NCBI GenBank assembly: GCA_030710605.1
Contig: CP092873.1
Location: 1,901,353-1,965,352, forward strand
From: Cordylochernes scorpioides
Taxonomy: Eukaryota; Arthropoda; Arachnida; Pseudoscorpiones; Chernetidae
Direction of reading: 5' to 3'
DNA: 64,000 nt
A program made the position numbers and the translations under genes. The notes under the pieces are model-generated. The model saw only the letters and a program-made list of their open reading frames with translations. It had not been told where the DNA came from and ran no database searches. Of the stretch, positions 53,117 through 63,876 are shown piece by piece (within the stretch, counting starts at the first letter, position 1; the number at the start of each line of letters is the position of its first letter).

Positions 53117-55890
53117 TCATTTACAATTTATATTGTTGGGTCCTTGGGGATATTGTTCTTGAGAAGTCTGGCTTGTTTGATATTCAAGGTGGGTTTGTTT
53201 TTCCTTTTCCCCCCACTTTTCGTCATTCTGGCTTAATTGATGGAGAATTTGTCTAGGTTTTAAATTTCTTATTTTCCTTTTTCCGCATTTGTAGTTTGTG
53301 GCTTCCTTAAAGGTGGGGTTTTCTAATTTTTCGGATTTTTCATAGAATTTAAATGATTGTCTAATAATGTAGTCATTGATGTTTTCGATATTTTGATCGA
53401 TCCTGAGGATTGTGTTCCGAACGAACCAGGGTGGAGACAGGATTTTTCTGATCATTTTATTTTCAAAGACTTCTAGCTTTTTAAGGATGGTTTTATGTGC
53501 TGTCATAAAAATGGGGTGGCCATATATGAGTATTGGTCTTATTATTGACGTGTAAATGGTTCTTTTGCAATGAAGGGATAATTTGCTTTTCGGTCCTAGA
53601 AGTAGGGATAATCGGTGTTGGGCAGCTTTCGCCAAATTAATTCTGTTTTCGATGTGTTTTTTGAAGGTTAGGTGCTCGTCTAGGGTCATCCCTAGGTATC
53701 GGATGTTCTCTTTCCATTTAATATTGTCTTCGAAGACAAAGAGTTCGTCTAAAGATTTCCTAATTTTGTCTTTTTTTCTGGAGAAAATTATTGCTTCACT
53801 TTTTTGGGGGTTCATTGTGACTCACCATTCTTTACACCAGAGCGTGGAAAAGATGCAGGCCTCTTGGAGTTTCATGTGGAGTCTGTCGAAGTCGTATGTC
53901 GAGGCTAAAATGACGGTATCATCGGCAAATAGGTGTAAAGAGGTGTCTTCAATACAGGGAAAGTCGTCTATATATATGTCAAATAAGGTTTGTCCTGTGA
54001 CTGATCCTTGGGGGACCCCGGCAAGGATGTTCCTAGCTGTTGACAGTTCGTCTTTGACTCGTACCTTGAATGTTCTATTTGTTAAGAAGTTTTGCGTAAT
54101 TTTTATGATGTCTCCAGGAAGGTGCTTTTTGCACATTTTGTAGAGAAGGGCTTCATGCCAGACTTTATCAAATGCTTTGGCGATATCGAAGAATACGGCT
54201 CCTGTTATTTGACCTAGGTCCATGGCTTTTCTTATTTTTTCAGTGACAACAACTAGCTGTGCAATGTTGAGTGCTTGGCTTGGTAGCCAAATTGTTCAGG
54301 TCTGAGTGGATTCTTTTCTTCTAGGGATTTTCTGAGTCGTCTTAAAACAATTCTTTCGAATAGTTTTGAGATGGCAGGTAGCAGTGAGATGGGCCTGTAG
54401 CTTGTTGGTTCATGGATGGATTTTCCTTTTTTAAGTATGGGACAGATAATGGACGTTTTCCATCTGTCAGGGAAGTGGGCAAGCTGTAGTGAGGCGTTAA
54501 AGATTTCGGTTATTGATGCTAGTATATGATTAGGGAGCAGTTTGAGAGCTTCATTAGGCAATTCGTCGATTCCGGGAGCTTTTTTATTTGGTAGATATTC
54601 AATAATCGCTTTTATTTCATCAATGTTTGTTGGTTCTAGTCCTGTTTTTTTTTTTTTTTTTCATGTATGAATTCACACGTTTGATATATGTACGAGTAGG
54701 TTTGGAGTGGGATGTATAGGGATTGGGTGTGAACTGTTTTTCATAGTTGTTGGCAAATGATTCAGCTGCTTCTTCTGTAGTTAGTGTCTGCCCATTGTTT
54801 GTCTTCAGTGTTATTTCTTGTTTTTCAGAGTTGGATAATCGTTTGATGGCTTTCCATATGGTTTGGTCCGTGACTTTCAAGTTTTCGATAAAGTGGTCCC
54901 AGCTGGTGTTATCGTGCTCTCTTGTAAGTTTCTGTGATTCTCTCCGGGCCGTCATGTAGGCTGATTTATCTCTGGGGTCGCAGGTTTTTTCTTTTTTTTT
55001 TCTTAGTCTGTTGGTGGATCGTATTTTTTCTTTAATGTGAGGTGGATATCTTCGTTCTAGTTCCGGGTCCTTATATTTTGTTGAATCTTTCAAATTTTGT
55101 ACCATTTGTTCTTCAATGTGTGTAATGGCCTAGTCTATTTTTGAAGATGTGTCTAGGATCAGTTCAGGAGGTTCAGAGATTTCTATTTTGTACTTGAATA
55201 GGGTCCAATCTGTAATTTTTATTTTTTTGTATTTGAGTAGGAGATTTTGAAATCCTGTAGCACAAGTAGTACTGGGAGATGATCAGAGGTTAGTTCGTGC
55301 AGGACTTTAGAGTATACGCTTTGGGAGATGTTTTTGTGCACGGCGATATCTATGATGTCTGGAGGTGAGTCATGAGTAGGTTCGTCGGGGTAGCTCACAT
55401 CTAGGTCCATAACGTTGATTGCGTTTTGGAGCCTTCTCCCGCTTGGGTTAGTAGTGTTGGAACCCCAGGCAGGATGTTTGCAGTTTAGGTCCCCTGCTAT
55501 GATGGTCGGTGTGTCCGTTGAAAAAAATGTTATAGATATCGGTTTGATCTAGAAAGGTGTTTGGTGGTTTGTAGCATGAATACAGGTTCATATTTAACCC
55601 GTTTTTGTTTTTGATAGAAATTCCTGTTGTTTCCAGGCTTGAGGTGGTGGCATGAATAGGTGCATGGCTGTACTTCTTGTGGATAAATATGGCAGTTCCA
55701 CCACCTTGTCCGGTCTGTCGTTGCGGAGGGTGATGAAGTTTTGAATCCTCATTTTATGGCACGGCTTAAGCCAGGTTTCTGACACTAGTGCGATGTCGAT
55801 GTCGTGGTCGTTCAGGAATTCTGAAAATTGTTGTTTTTTTGTTTCGGAGACTGCACGCGTTCCAGTGAACGATTCGAAGGCTATTTTTAT
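53117..55890 (-). pseudogene. ORF2 of the Jockey-like LINE: endonuclease and reverse transcriptase
   Basis: Read on the minus strand. The endonuclease begins near 55880 (I-V-H-W-N-A-C-S-L-R-N-K), followed by DIALVSETWLKP (about 55775) and the SDHLPVLL box (about 55275). Reverse transcriptase: SYRPISLLPAISKLFERIV (about 54400), FFDIAKAFDKVWHEAL (54180), LAGVPQGSV (54020), LFADDTVIL (53925, active site), then N-P-Q-K-S-E-A-I and YLGMTLDEHL (53700). Frames switch at least four times and there are in-frame stops, for example TGA at 53820. An APE-type endonuclease nicks target DNA and the RT copies the RNA at the nick; this copy cannot do so. Confidence 0.85.
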
Positions 55891-55905
55891 ACATATTTTT
55901 GTGAT

Positions 55906-57261
55906 TCATTTACATCTAAAGGTGTCTACAACGTTCTTCATGATGTTGGCTATTATTGCGGGGTCACTGAGAGCCTTTTTGATAGCGCTCTCTAGTTGGT
56001 TGACCTTAGTGGCTGAAGGAGGATTGGGACGTTCTTTATGGACATATGGAGTTTTGTTCTTGTTTTGAATGGGTTGGGGAATTTCAGAAGGGTTTGGACT
56101 TGTAGGGTTGGATTTTTCTTTTTCTGTATTGAGGTTTGGTTTCTGATTATTTTGAGTTTGGGGCACTCTATTTATCTTTCTGTATAGTGGGCAACCACGC
56201 CAACTTGCTGTATGCTGACCCTGGCAGTTTGCACATTTAGGTGGGACTTCTTTTTCTTTGGTGCATTCGGATGTGAAATGATTTTCTGCACATTTTACAC
56301 ATTTGGGAGTTTCCCTGCATTCAAACTGAGAGTGCCCAAAGTTTTGGCACCTATGGCATTGTCCGGGGCCTTTGGGAGCCCTGTAAGCCTCGACTTTGCA
56401 CTTCATGTCGCAGAGATCTGTGATATTGTAGATTTCTTTATTCCTTGCAGTCTTAGGAAGGGTTACCTGGATTAGTGGGAGCTCCTCCTTTGTTCTTGAT
56501 TTTCATAGTCTTGCAAGTTTGGACCTCTCGAATCCCTTGTTTTCCAGATCTTCTTGTATTTCGGGGATGGTGATGCAGCGGTCGAGACCTCTGACGACCA
56601 CTCTAAGGCTCTTTTCGTCGTCTAAGATCTTGAAGTGGAAGGTGTAGTGGCGATCTTCCAACCACTTGGTAGCTGTCCGGTAGTCTGATATTGTATGAGT
56701 CTGAACGTTGATGTGTCGGCCTGATGTGTAAAATTCTGGATTTTGTTTTGTACAATTGACAATACCATCTCTAAGGCCTGACCATTCCTTTACTCCGCTT
56801 ATTTTAATTGGTGGTATTCTGATCTTGGGGTTAGGGGTGGGGTTGTTAGGTTTGTTGTTCGATGTTTCGTTAGGTTTCTTTGATGGGTTCGAGTTTTTAT
56901 GGTTTTGTTCATGATTTGGCATTTTGTTTGGTGTCACTTCGATTTCCATTTCGACTGTTTCTGCTTAATGAGGTTTTTCAGGCTGTTTCTTTTGTAATTT
57001 TGGTTCAGGATTACCTTGTGACCTTTGGTTGGAGCACCAGGTTGTTTTTTGCGTTGTTGTTTCTTTTGCGGCTACTGGTGATTTTTCTCTTGGGCGCTTC
57101 GCGGGAGCTTTCGTAGTATCGTGTTCTTGGTAGTTTGAGCGCAGTTCGCACAGTTCCCTTTCGTAAAAGTCAATAAAATTTATTAGCTCGGAAAAGGTGG
57201 TTTCGACCGCGCCGCTGTATTTTTTCAAAGTTTTAATTTTGGGCATTCTGGCAGTTTCCAA
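55906..57261 (-). pseudogene. ORF1 (gag) of the Jockey-like LINE
   Basis: One frame on the minus strand from ATG 57261 to the stop near 55906, interrupted by two in-frame stops (TAA near 56965, TGA near 56503). The start METARMPKIKT is followed by a charged Lys/Pro region, an RRM-like part (HYTFHFKILDDEKSLRVVVR, about 56600) and three CCHC-type knuckles (CHRCQNFGHSQFEC, CVKCAENHFTSEC, CANCQGQHTASWRGC; 56360-56200). A Pro/Asn/Lys tail follows. This is the nucleic-acid-binding gag typical of Jockey and telomeric relatives. Confidence 0.85.
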
Positions 57262-57477
57262 ATTGAATATTTACGGGTACCTACCGGGTATTTGGGGTTG
57301 GTAAAATTAGTGTTGGGGACTTCTGGTGCAGGGAGGTCTTCCATGGTTCGGGTTTTTCGCGCGGGACTCATCAATTCTGGATTTTTCCTACCTGTTTATA
57401 ATCTATAATCCAAATTGTGCCTTATCACATATTTAAAATGTACTTACACAGTCCTTATACTGCAATGATTAAAATAT

Positions 57478-57560
57478 GAAAGAGGGAAGGCATGGCTCAT
57501 CAGTGGTGAACCCTCCCAGCGGTTTTGTCAGTTTAATCTCCAGACGGCTTCAATATTGTA
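57478..57560. mobile_element. Foldback MITE family B fragment
   Basis: GGCATGGCTCATCAGTGGTG and AACCCTCCCAGCGGTTTTGT. Confidence 0.6.
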
Positions 57561-57814
57561 TTGGACTGAATTAGCATGTACACTGTATTTGTTATTGAGT
57601 ACAGTATGTAAATTGGTGTTTTGAACAACTATTTATTTCTTTATTTCGACTTAGAGCGCTATGTCCCCCTAAGGACACTTGCACTTTAAAGATAAACAAA
57701 AATTTTAAAGAAGAGAAAGAAAGTTATTTTAAATATGTACAGAATTAGTATGCAAGTTAGTTAGAAGAAAAGATAATATATATATATTAACACAAAGCAA
57801 TAACGCGCCATCTA

Positions 57815-58099
57815 TACATATAAAATGAAAGGATTTAAAAGCACGAATGTTTCTTTTATACATAATACAAACTTCTACTGCCCTTACTGCGATGAAAAAA
57901 TATATTGGGAGGGCTCTTGGCTCATCAGTGGTGAACCCTCGGGTAACCCTGGTGGATTAAATTGGCGAAACCGCTGGGAGGGTTCACCACTGATGAGCCA
58001 AGCCCTCCCAATATATTTTTTCATCGCAGTAAGGACAGTAGAAGTTTGTATTATGTATAAAAGAAACATTCGTGCTTTTAAATCCTTTCATTTTATATA
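57815..58099. mobile_element. Foldback MITE family B: near-perfect hairpin
   Basis: Arms of about 124 bp (57815-57939 and 57975-58099) are almost perfect reverse complements, from AAATGAAAGGATTTAAAAGC to CAGTGGTGAACCCTC, separated by only 35 bp. Inside each arm, ACTTCTACTG, CAGTAAG and ATATATTGGGAGGG segments match the other family B pieces. Confidence 0.9.
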
Positions 58100-58619
58100 T
58101 ATATATGTCATAATATATGCTCTTCCAGGAATAATAAAGTAAACCTACAGTCAACGAGAGAGAGACGTCGATAGAAGGCAACTAAGTTACGGCCATTTTG
58201 AACCACTGGCCACATTCCGGAGGGGGCTTTTCTTGGAACCCTCAGGCCTATTTTTGGACAGTTGGGGGGTGGTGTGCGACACAAACGGTCGTTCAGCGGT
58301 GATATAACCTCTCGCGCTACCTCTCTCTCGCTGGTTGCCTGGAATTCCTTTTCCAAACTTGTGGTTTCCTTATTTCTCTCTCCCCACATTATTATCATAT
58401 TGCCACATATACATATATCAACACAATTGATATATGTACAAAGGGTTGGTAAGCTAATTTAGTTGTGTGTATTCGAGAAAAGCAATTTACAGATTAAAAA
58501 AAGTGTAGTTTGAAAAACTACGGAAATCTGATTGTAGGACTGTGGATTTGTCATGAGAGAGCTTGTTCCACACCAGGTCTTATAACACACATCCTCAAGC
58601 TTTCTCGAAACTTCTTTAG
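58100..58619. other. Spacer with no recognised gene
   Basis: Moderate GC at 58140-58340 but no supported frame. It would be intron or upstream sequence if the exon at 58620 is real. Confidence 0.4.
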
Positions 58620-58852
58620 GGTTCAGAAAGGGCTCCTTTCTACCGAGTGATGTAACACCCTGCCGTGGAACAGTATATTTGAGAGGTGTGAACCAGACTT
58701 CCCGGACAGAAGAGCCGCCGCTGGACCATGTCATCCTGTACAGACGTGATGGCCTCCGGGCCGTATCGACCGCCAGTCCTGGAGAGACGCCAAGTGGACC
58801 ACCGCTCCCTCCACTTACAAAAAACGCCATAATGAGTCAACCAACTAATTAA
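58620..58852 (+). CDS. Candidate last coding exon of an unidentified gene
   Basis: A polypyrimidine-rich CTTCTTTAG precedes GGTTCAGAAAG at 58620. In the frame with TTC at 58622 an open stretch of 76 codons runs to TAA 58850-58852. Codons prefer G/C at the third position (CTG GAC CAT GTC ATC CTG TAC), as in XRN2 and unlike the surrounding DNA. The protein has a basic start, a YLRGVNQTSRTEEPPLDHVI segment and a Pro/Gly/Ser-rich end (ETPSGPPLPPL), which may be a cytoplasmic or linker tail. I do not recognise the family. The frame lacks an ATG near its start, consistent with an internal or terminal exon. The minus-strand frame at 58459-58830 is less coding-like. Confidence 0.4.
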
Positions 58853-59713
58853 AACTTTCTCGTTTTTTTTTTTTTTTTTCAAAAGTGAATTTTTATTTTT
58901 CTCGTTTGCTTTTATTTAACCCTTTAATGAGGATTATTCTGTTAATATTGGCTAATTATATATTTTTTATTTTTCTACTTTTATTTGGAGATTTTATTGC
59001 CTTTATAAGCACACACACGGAGTAGAAAAACTTCTCTCACAATTAAATTTAATTATAAACTGGTGCTGAGACTCCAGATGTTGTGGGGGTTTGACATCCG
59101 AGTTGTAACCAACACCAGGTCTGTGACAGACACACCGTGTACGGCCCGTGTATTATTCTGTGTTGTGTCGATTTAAAAGTCCAGCGATGACTCAGAAAGT
59201 ATTTCAAAGTTAGTGTTTTATTGGTATTACTTATTAGCTACATTTTTAGAGGAAGACAAAAAGACAACAGCCTAGAATGTCTATTGGGTTCTCATTGGCT
59301 TCCCGCCGATCTCCGCGCCGCACAGCGGTGGTCATCTCCTATTTCCAGGCCCCGCTGTATGTTTGCCGTGGTCTGTCATCCCAGCAGGCTGGAAGGAAGT
59401 CTCTCGGCCCCCACAATTCCTATACATACGTGCCGAGCACAAGTCCCAACAACCTGTCCTCACTGTCAAGAGGAAGAACAAACAACTGTCCAAATACAGT
59501 GATCTCTACACAGACTTCTTGGACTGCCCTCCTTCAACAGCACTGTCTTGCTGAACCTACCAAGGAACAAACCTTGGTGAACTGGTTCTCACTAAGGTCA
59601 CTAAGACAGAATCCACAGGACAGCCGGCAGTTACCTACCACACACGTGTCTCACAAACAGTGCGTATCTTGTTAGCGTCCGATAAGTCGACATTTGGCGA
59701 ATATATGGACAAA
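58853..59713. other. Region with weak coding-like tracts, unassigned
   Basis: AT-rich to 59270, then moderate GC at 59280-59650 with overlapping open frames in all three + frames (longest 59277-59675). None shows a family motif. One frame has CPHCQEEEQT near 59450, faintly like the zinc finger at the end of LINE ORF2 proteins. Not called as a gene. Confidence 0.35.
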
Positions 59714-61692
59714 TACACTTAGGAATAAAACTTAAGGATGTTTCATGTTTTGATGTCGCCGGTCGTCTGATTTTTTTTAAAGAGAAAGAGGCAATTGTTT
59801 CACATTTGGTTATCTCGTGTGTCTTCAATAAAGGTCACTGTAATATCTTTCAGAGTTATTGTCTGAATCCTGATATACATGATAAAAGGCACAACTTCCT
59901 AAAGTTTTGTCCATGAGTGTATATTGGTTATCTCGTGTATCTTCAATAAAGGTCACTGTAATATCTTTCAGAGTTATTGTCTCAATCCCGATATACATGA
60001 TAAAAGGCACAACTTCCTAAAGTTTTGTCCATGAGTGTATATTGGTTATCTCGTGTGTCTTCAATAAAGGTCACTGTAATATCTTTCAGAGTTATTGTCT
60101 CAATCCCGATATACATGATATAAGGTACAACTTCCTTAAGTGTTGTCCATGAGTGTATATTGGTTATCTCGTGTGTCTTCAATAAAGGTCACTGTAATAT
60201 CTTTCAGAGTTATTGTCTGAATCCCGATATACATGCTGAAAGGTACAACTTCCTTTAGTTTTGTCCAAGAGTGTATATTGGTTATCTCGTGTGACTTCAA
60301 TAAAGGTCACTGTAATATCTTTCAGAGTTATTGTCTGAATCCCGATATACATGCTGAAAGGTACAACTTCCTTAAGTTTTATCCATGAGTGTATATTGGT
60401 TATCTCGTGTGACTTCAATAAAGGTCACTGTAATATCTTTCAGAGTTATTGTCTGAATCCCGATATACATGCTGAAAGGTACAACTTCCTTTAGTTTTGT
60501 CCAAGAGTGTATATTGGTTATCTCGTGTGTCTTCAATAAAGGTCACTGTAATATCTTTCAGAGTTATTGTCTGAATCCCGATATACATGCTGAAAGGTAC
60601 AACTTCCTTAAGTTTTATCCATGAGTGTATATTGGTTATCTCGTGTGACTTCAATAAAGGTCACTGTAATATCTTTCAGAGTTATTGTCTGAATCCCGAT
60701 ATACATGCTGAAAGGTACAACTTCCTTAAGTTTTATCCATGAGTGTATATTGGTTATCTCGTGTGACTTCAATAAAGGTCACTGTAATATCTTTCAGAGT
60801 TATTGTCTGAATCCCGATATACATGCTGAAAGGTACAACTTCCTTTAGTTTTGTCCAAGAGTGTATATTGGTTATCTCGTGTGTCTTCAATAAAGGTCAC
60901 TGTAATATCTTTCAGAGTTATTGTCTGAATCCCGATATACATGCTGAAAGGTACAACTTCCTTAAGTTTTATCCATGAGTGTATATTGGTTATCTCGTGT
61001 GACTTCAATAAAGGTCACTGTAATATCTTTCAGAGTTATTGTCTGAATCCCGATATACATGCTGAAAGGTACAACTTCCTTTAGTTTTGTCCAAGAGTGT
61101 ATATTGGTTATCTCGTGTGACTTCAATAAAGGTCACTGTAATATCTTTCAGAGTTATTGTCTGAATCCCGATATACATGCTGAAAGGTACAACTTCCTTT
61201 AGTTTTGTCCAAGAGTGTATATTGGTTATCTCGTGTGTCTTCAATAAAGGTCACTGTAATATCTTTCAGAGTTATTGTCTGAATCCCGATATACATGCTG
61301 AAAGGTACAACTTCCTTAAGTTTTATCCATGAGTGTATATTGGTTATCTCGTGTGACTTCAATAAAGGTCACTGTAATATCTTTCAGAGTTATTGTCTGA
61401 ATCCCGATATACATGCTGAAAGGTACAACTTCCTTTAGTTTTGTCCAAGAGTGTATATTGGTTATCTCGTGTGACTTCAATAAAGGTCACTGTAATATCT
61501 TTCAGAGTTATTGTCTGAATCCCGATATACATGCTGAAAGGTACAACTTCCTTTAGTTTTGTCCAAGAGTGTATATTGGTTATCTCGTGTGACTTCAATA
61601 AAGGTCACTGTAATATCTTTCAGAGTTATTGTCTGAATCCCGATATACATGCTGAAAGGTACAACTTCCTAAAGTTTTGTCCATGAGTGTAT
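59714..61692. mobile_element. MITE family C expanded into a tandem array (16 units of 118 bp)
   Basis: Left terminus TACACTTAGGAATAAAACTT and right terminus AGTTTTGTCCATGAGTGTA are inverted repeats of the kind seen in the one-unit copy at 48510-48718. Between them GGTCACTGTAATATCTTTC recurs every 118 bp exactly, from 59833 to 61603. The 79-residue frames in the array are two-unit readthroughs and not genes. Confidence 0.92.
59821..61680. repeat. 118-bp satellite-like array, two intermixed unit types
   Basis: Type 1 units end CTTAAGTTTTATCCATGAG, type 2 units end CTTTAGTTTTGTCCAAGAG. Types alternate irregularly through the middle. The first three units and the last unit carry other variants (CTAAAGTTTTGTCCATGAG; CATGATAAAAGGC in the first two), so the centre has been homogenised and the edges have not. 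Confidence 0.9.
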
Positions 61693-62222
61693 ATGATCTG
61701 TTAGTGACCATCACTCACATCTAGTGACCTCCCGGTAGCTTCCTTGACCCCTTCTAACCAACTCATTGAGGTTTTTCTCTCTTTCTTCAATATTTACCGA
61801 CATCAACATCTTTTCAATCCATTTTCTCTCATTATATGTCTGAAGTAGGTCAGTTTACATATTTGGGATCCTAGGGATTAATTTAATTTAAGATTGAACC
61901 ATTTTATCTGTCCATGGAACTCAGTGTAGCTTTCTCCATGTCCACATTTCAAAAGCCTCAAATCTTTTTATCTCATCTTATCTGAGAGTGGATACAGTGA
62001 GACATGCGGTGAACTGGGACGCCCGTCTCGCTGATCGGGGAAGAGGGACTTGTCATAGGACATATTTGTCTGCTTTATAACTTGTATCACTGTTTGTAAT
62101 CCCCGATGCTGGGTCATGTTTTAATCCACGACTCACTTGTTTAAAATATGTCTAGTAATCAGGTAAATATAAGCCGGGTGTGTGAATGTTTACTCGAAGA
62201 GAAATAATGTTTTCAGAAAATA
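61693..62222. other. Spacer, nothing recognised
   Basis: Mixed composition, no open frame of note and no repeat partner in the window. Confidence 0.4.
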
Positions 62223-62992
62223 CTAGCGGATGTACCCGGCTTCGCCCGGGTTTTACCCGAGTAAAGGTTTGTCTAACGAACATTTGTTAAAACAATTCTC
62301 TATAAACTTATATATAAAAAAAAGATATTTTTTGATAATTTGAAACTCGTAAATTTGAATCTCTCGATAAAGTGAACATTTTTTCCCGGTCCCTTGAAAA
62401 ATACTCGGTAAGTTGAATAAAATCAATATTAATTGGTTCCCTCGGTAATTGGAAGTTAAAGGAATAGTATCTTGCCTTGGAATTGTATCATTATTCTTGT
62501 CTCAAATAAATTGCCGTGTCATCCTGAATTTTGTCTTTCCTAATTTTCTACAATACAAAATCATTTTATCTATTCTCCCAATATATATGTTGTAGATAAA
62601 TGATAAAACTAACTTTGACTTGTGCGCAATTAATAGGTAGAAAATCTTACTTTTGATAAATAATCTTTAAGATAATAAACTTAGTGACAATAAAACTTAT
62701 AGATAAAAAACTTGTTATCATCGTCGCAATGGGGGCGCTGCTTGCGAGTTAAATCTACAAATCTGCAAATAACTCTAAGGATATTCAATAAATTATTTTT
62801 CAAAAACCTTCCCGGGGATATACCTAATAATATCCCAAAATTTCACGGCGATTGGATGTATGGTTTTTGAATCTATAGAGTACAAACATACAGACAGACA
62901 TTCAATTTTATATACAAGTTGGGATCAATAAATAAGGTGAATTATAATTTATTAAAAAAAAAAAAGAACGATATTAAAAATTAGGACTTGAT

Positions 62993-63298
62993 TTATTCAA
63001 AATAATCACCTTGGCTTTCTATACATCGTCTCCATCGTTCTGGCAACTTGTAAATACCCTCTTTATAGGCACTCTTAGGAAGTGTGTGAAAAAAATCTTG
63101 CACCACTTTCTGAACATTTTCATCCGAGTCAAATCGCTTTCCCTTTAACTCCTTCTTTAGTAGTCCAAAAAGGAAATAGTCAGAGGGGGCTAGGTCTGGA
63201 CTATATGCAGGATGTTCTAAAACTTCAAAACCTAATTTAATGATTGTAGATACAGTTTTACATGATGTATGCGGCCTTGCATTATCATGAAGTATCAT
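62993..63298 (-). pseudogene. Mariner transposase, C-terminal part
   Basis: 101 residues on the minus strand: LHDNARPHTS, then HPAYSPDLAPSDYFLFG, the signature around the last two catalytic Asp residues of mariner (DD34D). Ends with ERWRRCIESQGDYFE, a normal C-terminus. The first catalytic Asp region is deleted. Confidence 0.85.
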
Positions 63299-63503
63299 GA
63301 ATCAATATCGGTACATGTAATTCGTCCATTTTTAAACTCGTTAACCCATTTATAAATGTTTTTTTTTTTTGAGACAAACAAGACTCACCATAGATATTTT
63401 TCATTCTTTGGCATATTTGAGATGTTTGAATACCTTCTGCATTCAAGAAACGAATAACTGCACGTTGTTCAAGCGTGGTGCAATCCTTCAAGGGAGCTTC
63501 CAT
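63285..63503 (-). pseudogene. Mariner transposase, N-terminal part
   Basis: 72 residues: M-E-A-P-L-K-D-C-T-T-L-E-Q-R-A-V-I-R-F-L, then a helix-turn-helix-like EGIQTSQICQRMKNIYG. The frame differs from the C-terminal part, and the central 180 or so residues are missing at a junction near 63290. Confidence 0.75.
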
Positions 63504-63834
63504 TTTAGTTTATTTATAAGTCTCGCGCCGCGCGTGGGAAAAAAGAACAGAACACCTTAAATAGTCTCTCGATGTTATATTTTAATATTCTGTGTTTTAA
63601 ATTATTTTTGCTTTTTTAATTTTTAAGAAATAAGATAATTCACCTTATTTATTGATCCCCCCTTGTATATATAGATTATTTATTAAAAATAAAAAAGGCA
63701 TCTCCTGACCACGAGCACATGTGCTTTTTAGATGGCAAAGCGCCATCTAGTGGAGCAAAAATAAACTAAACGTTTATTTAGCTTGCTCCGTGATATTTGG
63801 CCAACCCAATTTCTTGATAAATCAAGAAAAGCTA

Positions 63835-63876
63835 ACCACGAACGCGTTTCGGGCTGTTGGCCCTCGTCAGCGTGGT
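63835..63876 (-). ncRNA. Hammerhead ribozyme candidate, complete core
   Basis: On the minus strand: stem I strand ACCACG, then CTGACGA, stem II GGGC-CAACA-GCCC, GAAA, a two-base-pair stem III (AC-GC-GU), U at the cleavage position, and the other stem I strand CGTGGT. All invariant core bases (CUGANGA, GAAA, N-U-H triplet GUU) are present, stem I has 6 pairs and stem II 4 pairs. Very short stem III is the form known from retrotransposon-associated animal hammerheads such as Penelope-like elements. The host element is not identified because the window ends. Confidence 0.65.

Larger units (their letters stand above)
53032..57391 (-). mobile_element. Jockey-like LINE, near full length, inactivated (minus strand)
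   Basis: About 4.36 kb with ORF1 (gag with three zinc knuckles) and ORF2 (endonuclease and reverse transcriptase), no RNase H: the Jockey layout. TGTTTATAATCTA occurs at both edges (53019-53031 and 57392-57404), a 13-bp target duplication lying inside an arm of foldback MITE family A. The MITE is thereby split into 52985-53031 and 57392-57428. The 3' end reads GGAACTGGAAC on the minus strand, without poly-A. Confidence 0.85.
62915..63665 (-). mobile_element. Internally deleted mariner element
   Basis: Inverted termini CAAGTTGGGATCAATAAATA and, at the other end, CAAGGGGGGATCAATAAATA continue for about 30 bp with two mismatches. TA flanks both sides (62913-62914, 63666-63667). At 751 bp it is well short of the 1.3 kb usual for mariner. 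Confidence 0.85.
62223..63675 (-). mobile_element. Non-autonomous Helitron interrupted by a mariner (minus strand)
   Basis: On the minus strand the 5' end TCTATATATA is at 63675 (preceded by A) and the 3' end AACCCGGGCGAAGCCGGGT, ACATCCGCTAG is at 62223 (followed by T), an A|TC...CTAG|T insertion. Without the mariner it is about 700 bp. It matches the copy at 8935-10181 over about 460 bp. Confidence 0.8.

Noticed and set aside
57330-57391. Hammerhead-like TTGATGAG...GAAA at the 5' end of the Jockey-like LINE (minus strand)
   Set aside because: The invariant C of CUGANGA is T and stem II does not pair.
59277-59675. A 132-codon frame
   Set aside because: All three + frames are open here and none shows a motif; listed only as an unassigned region.
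59825-61598. A ladder of 79-residue minus-strand open frames
   Set aside because: Each is a two-unit readthrough of the 118-bp tandem array; the unit length is not a multiple of three and the frames differ only by array variants.
59714-61692. Possible CRISPR array
   Set aside because: Units are contiguous with no variable spacers, unit length 118 bp, in an animal-type genome.
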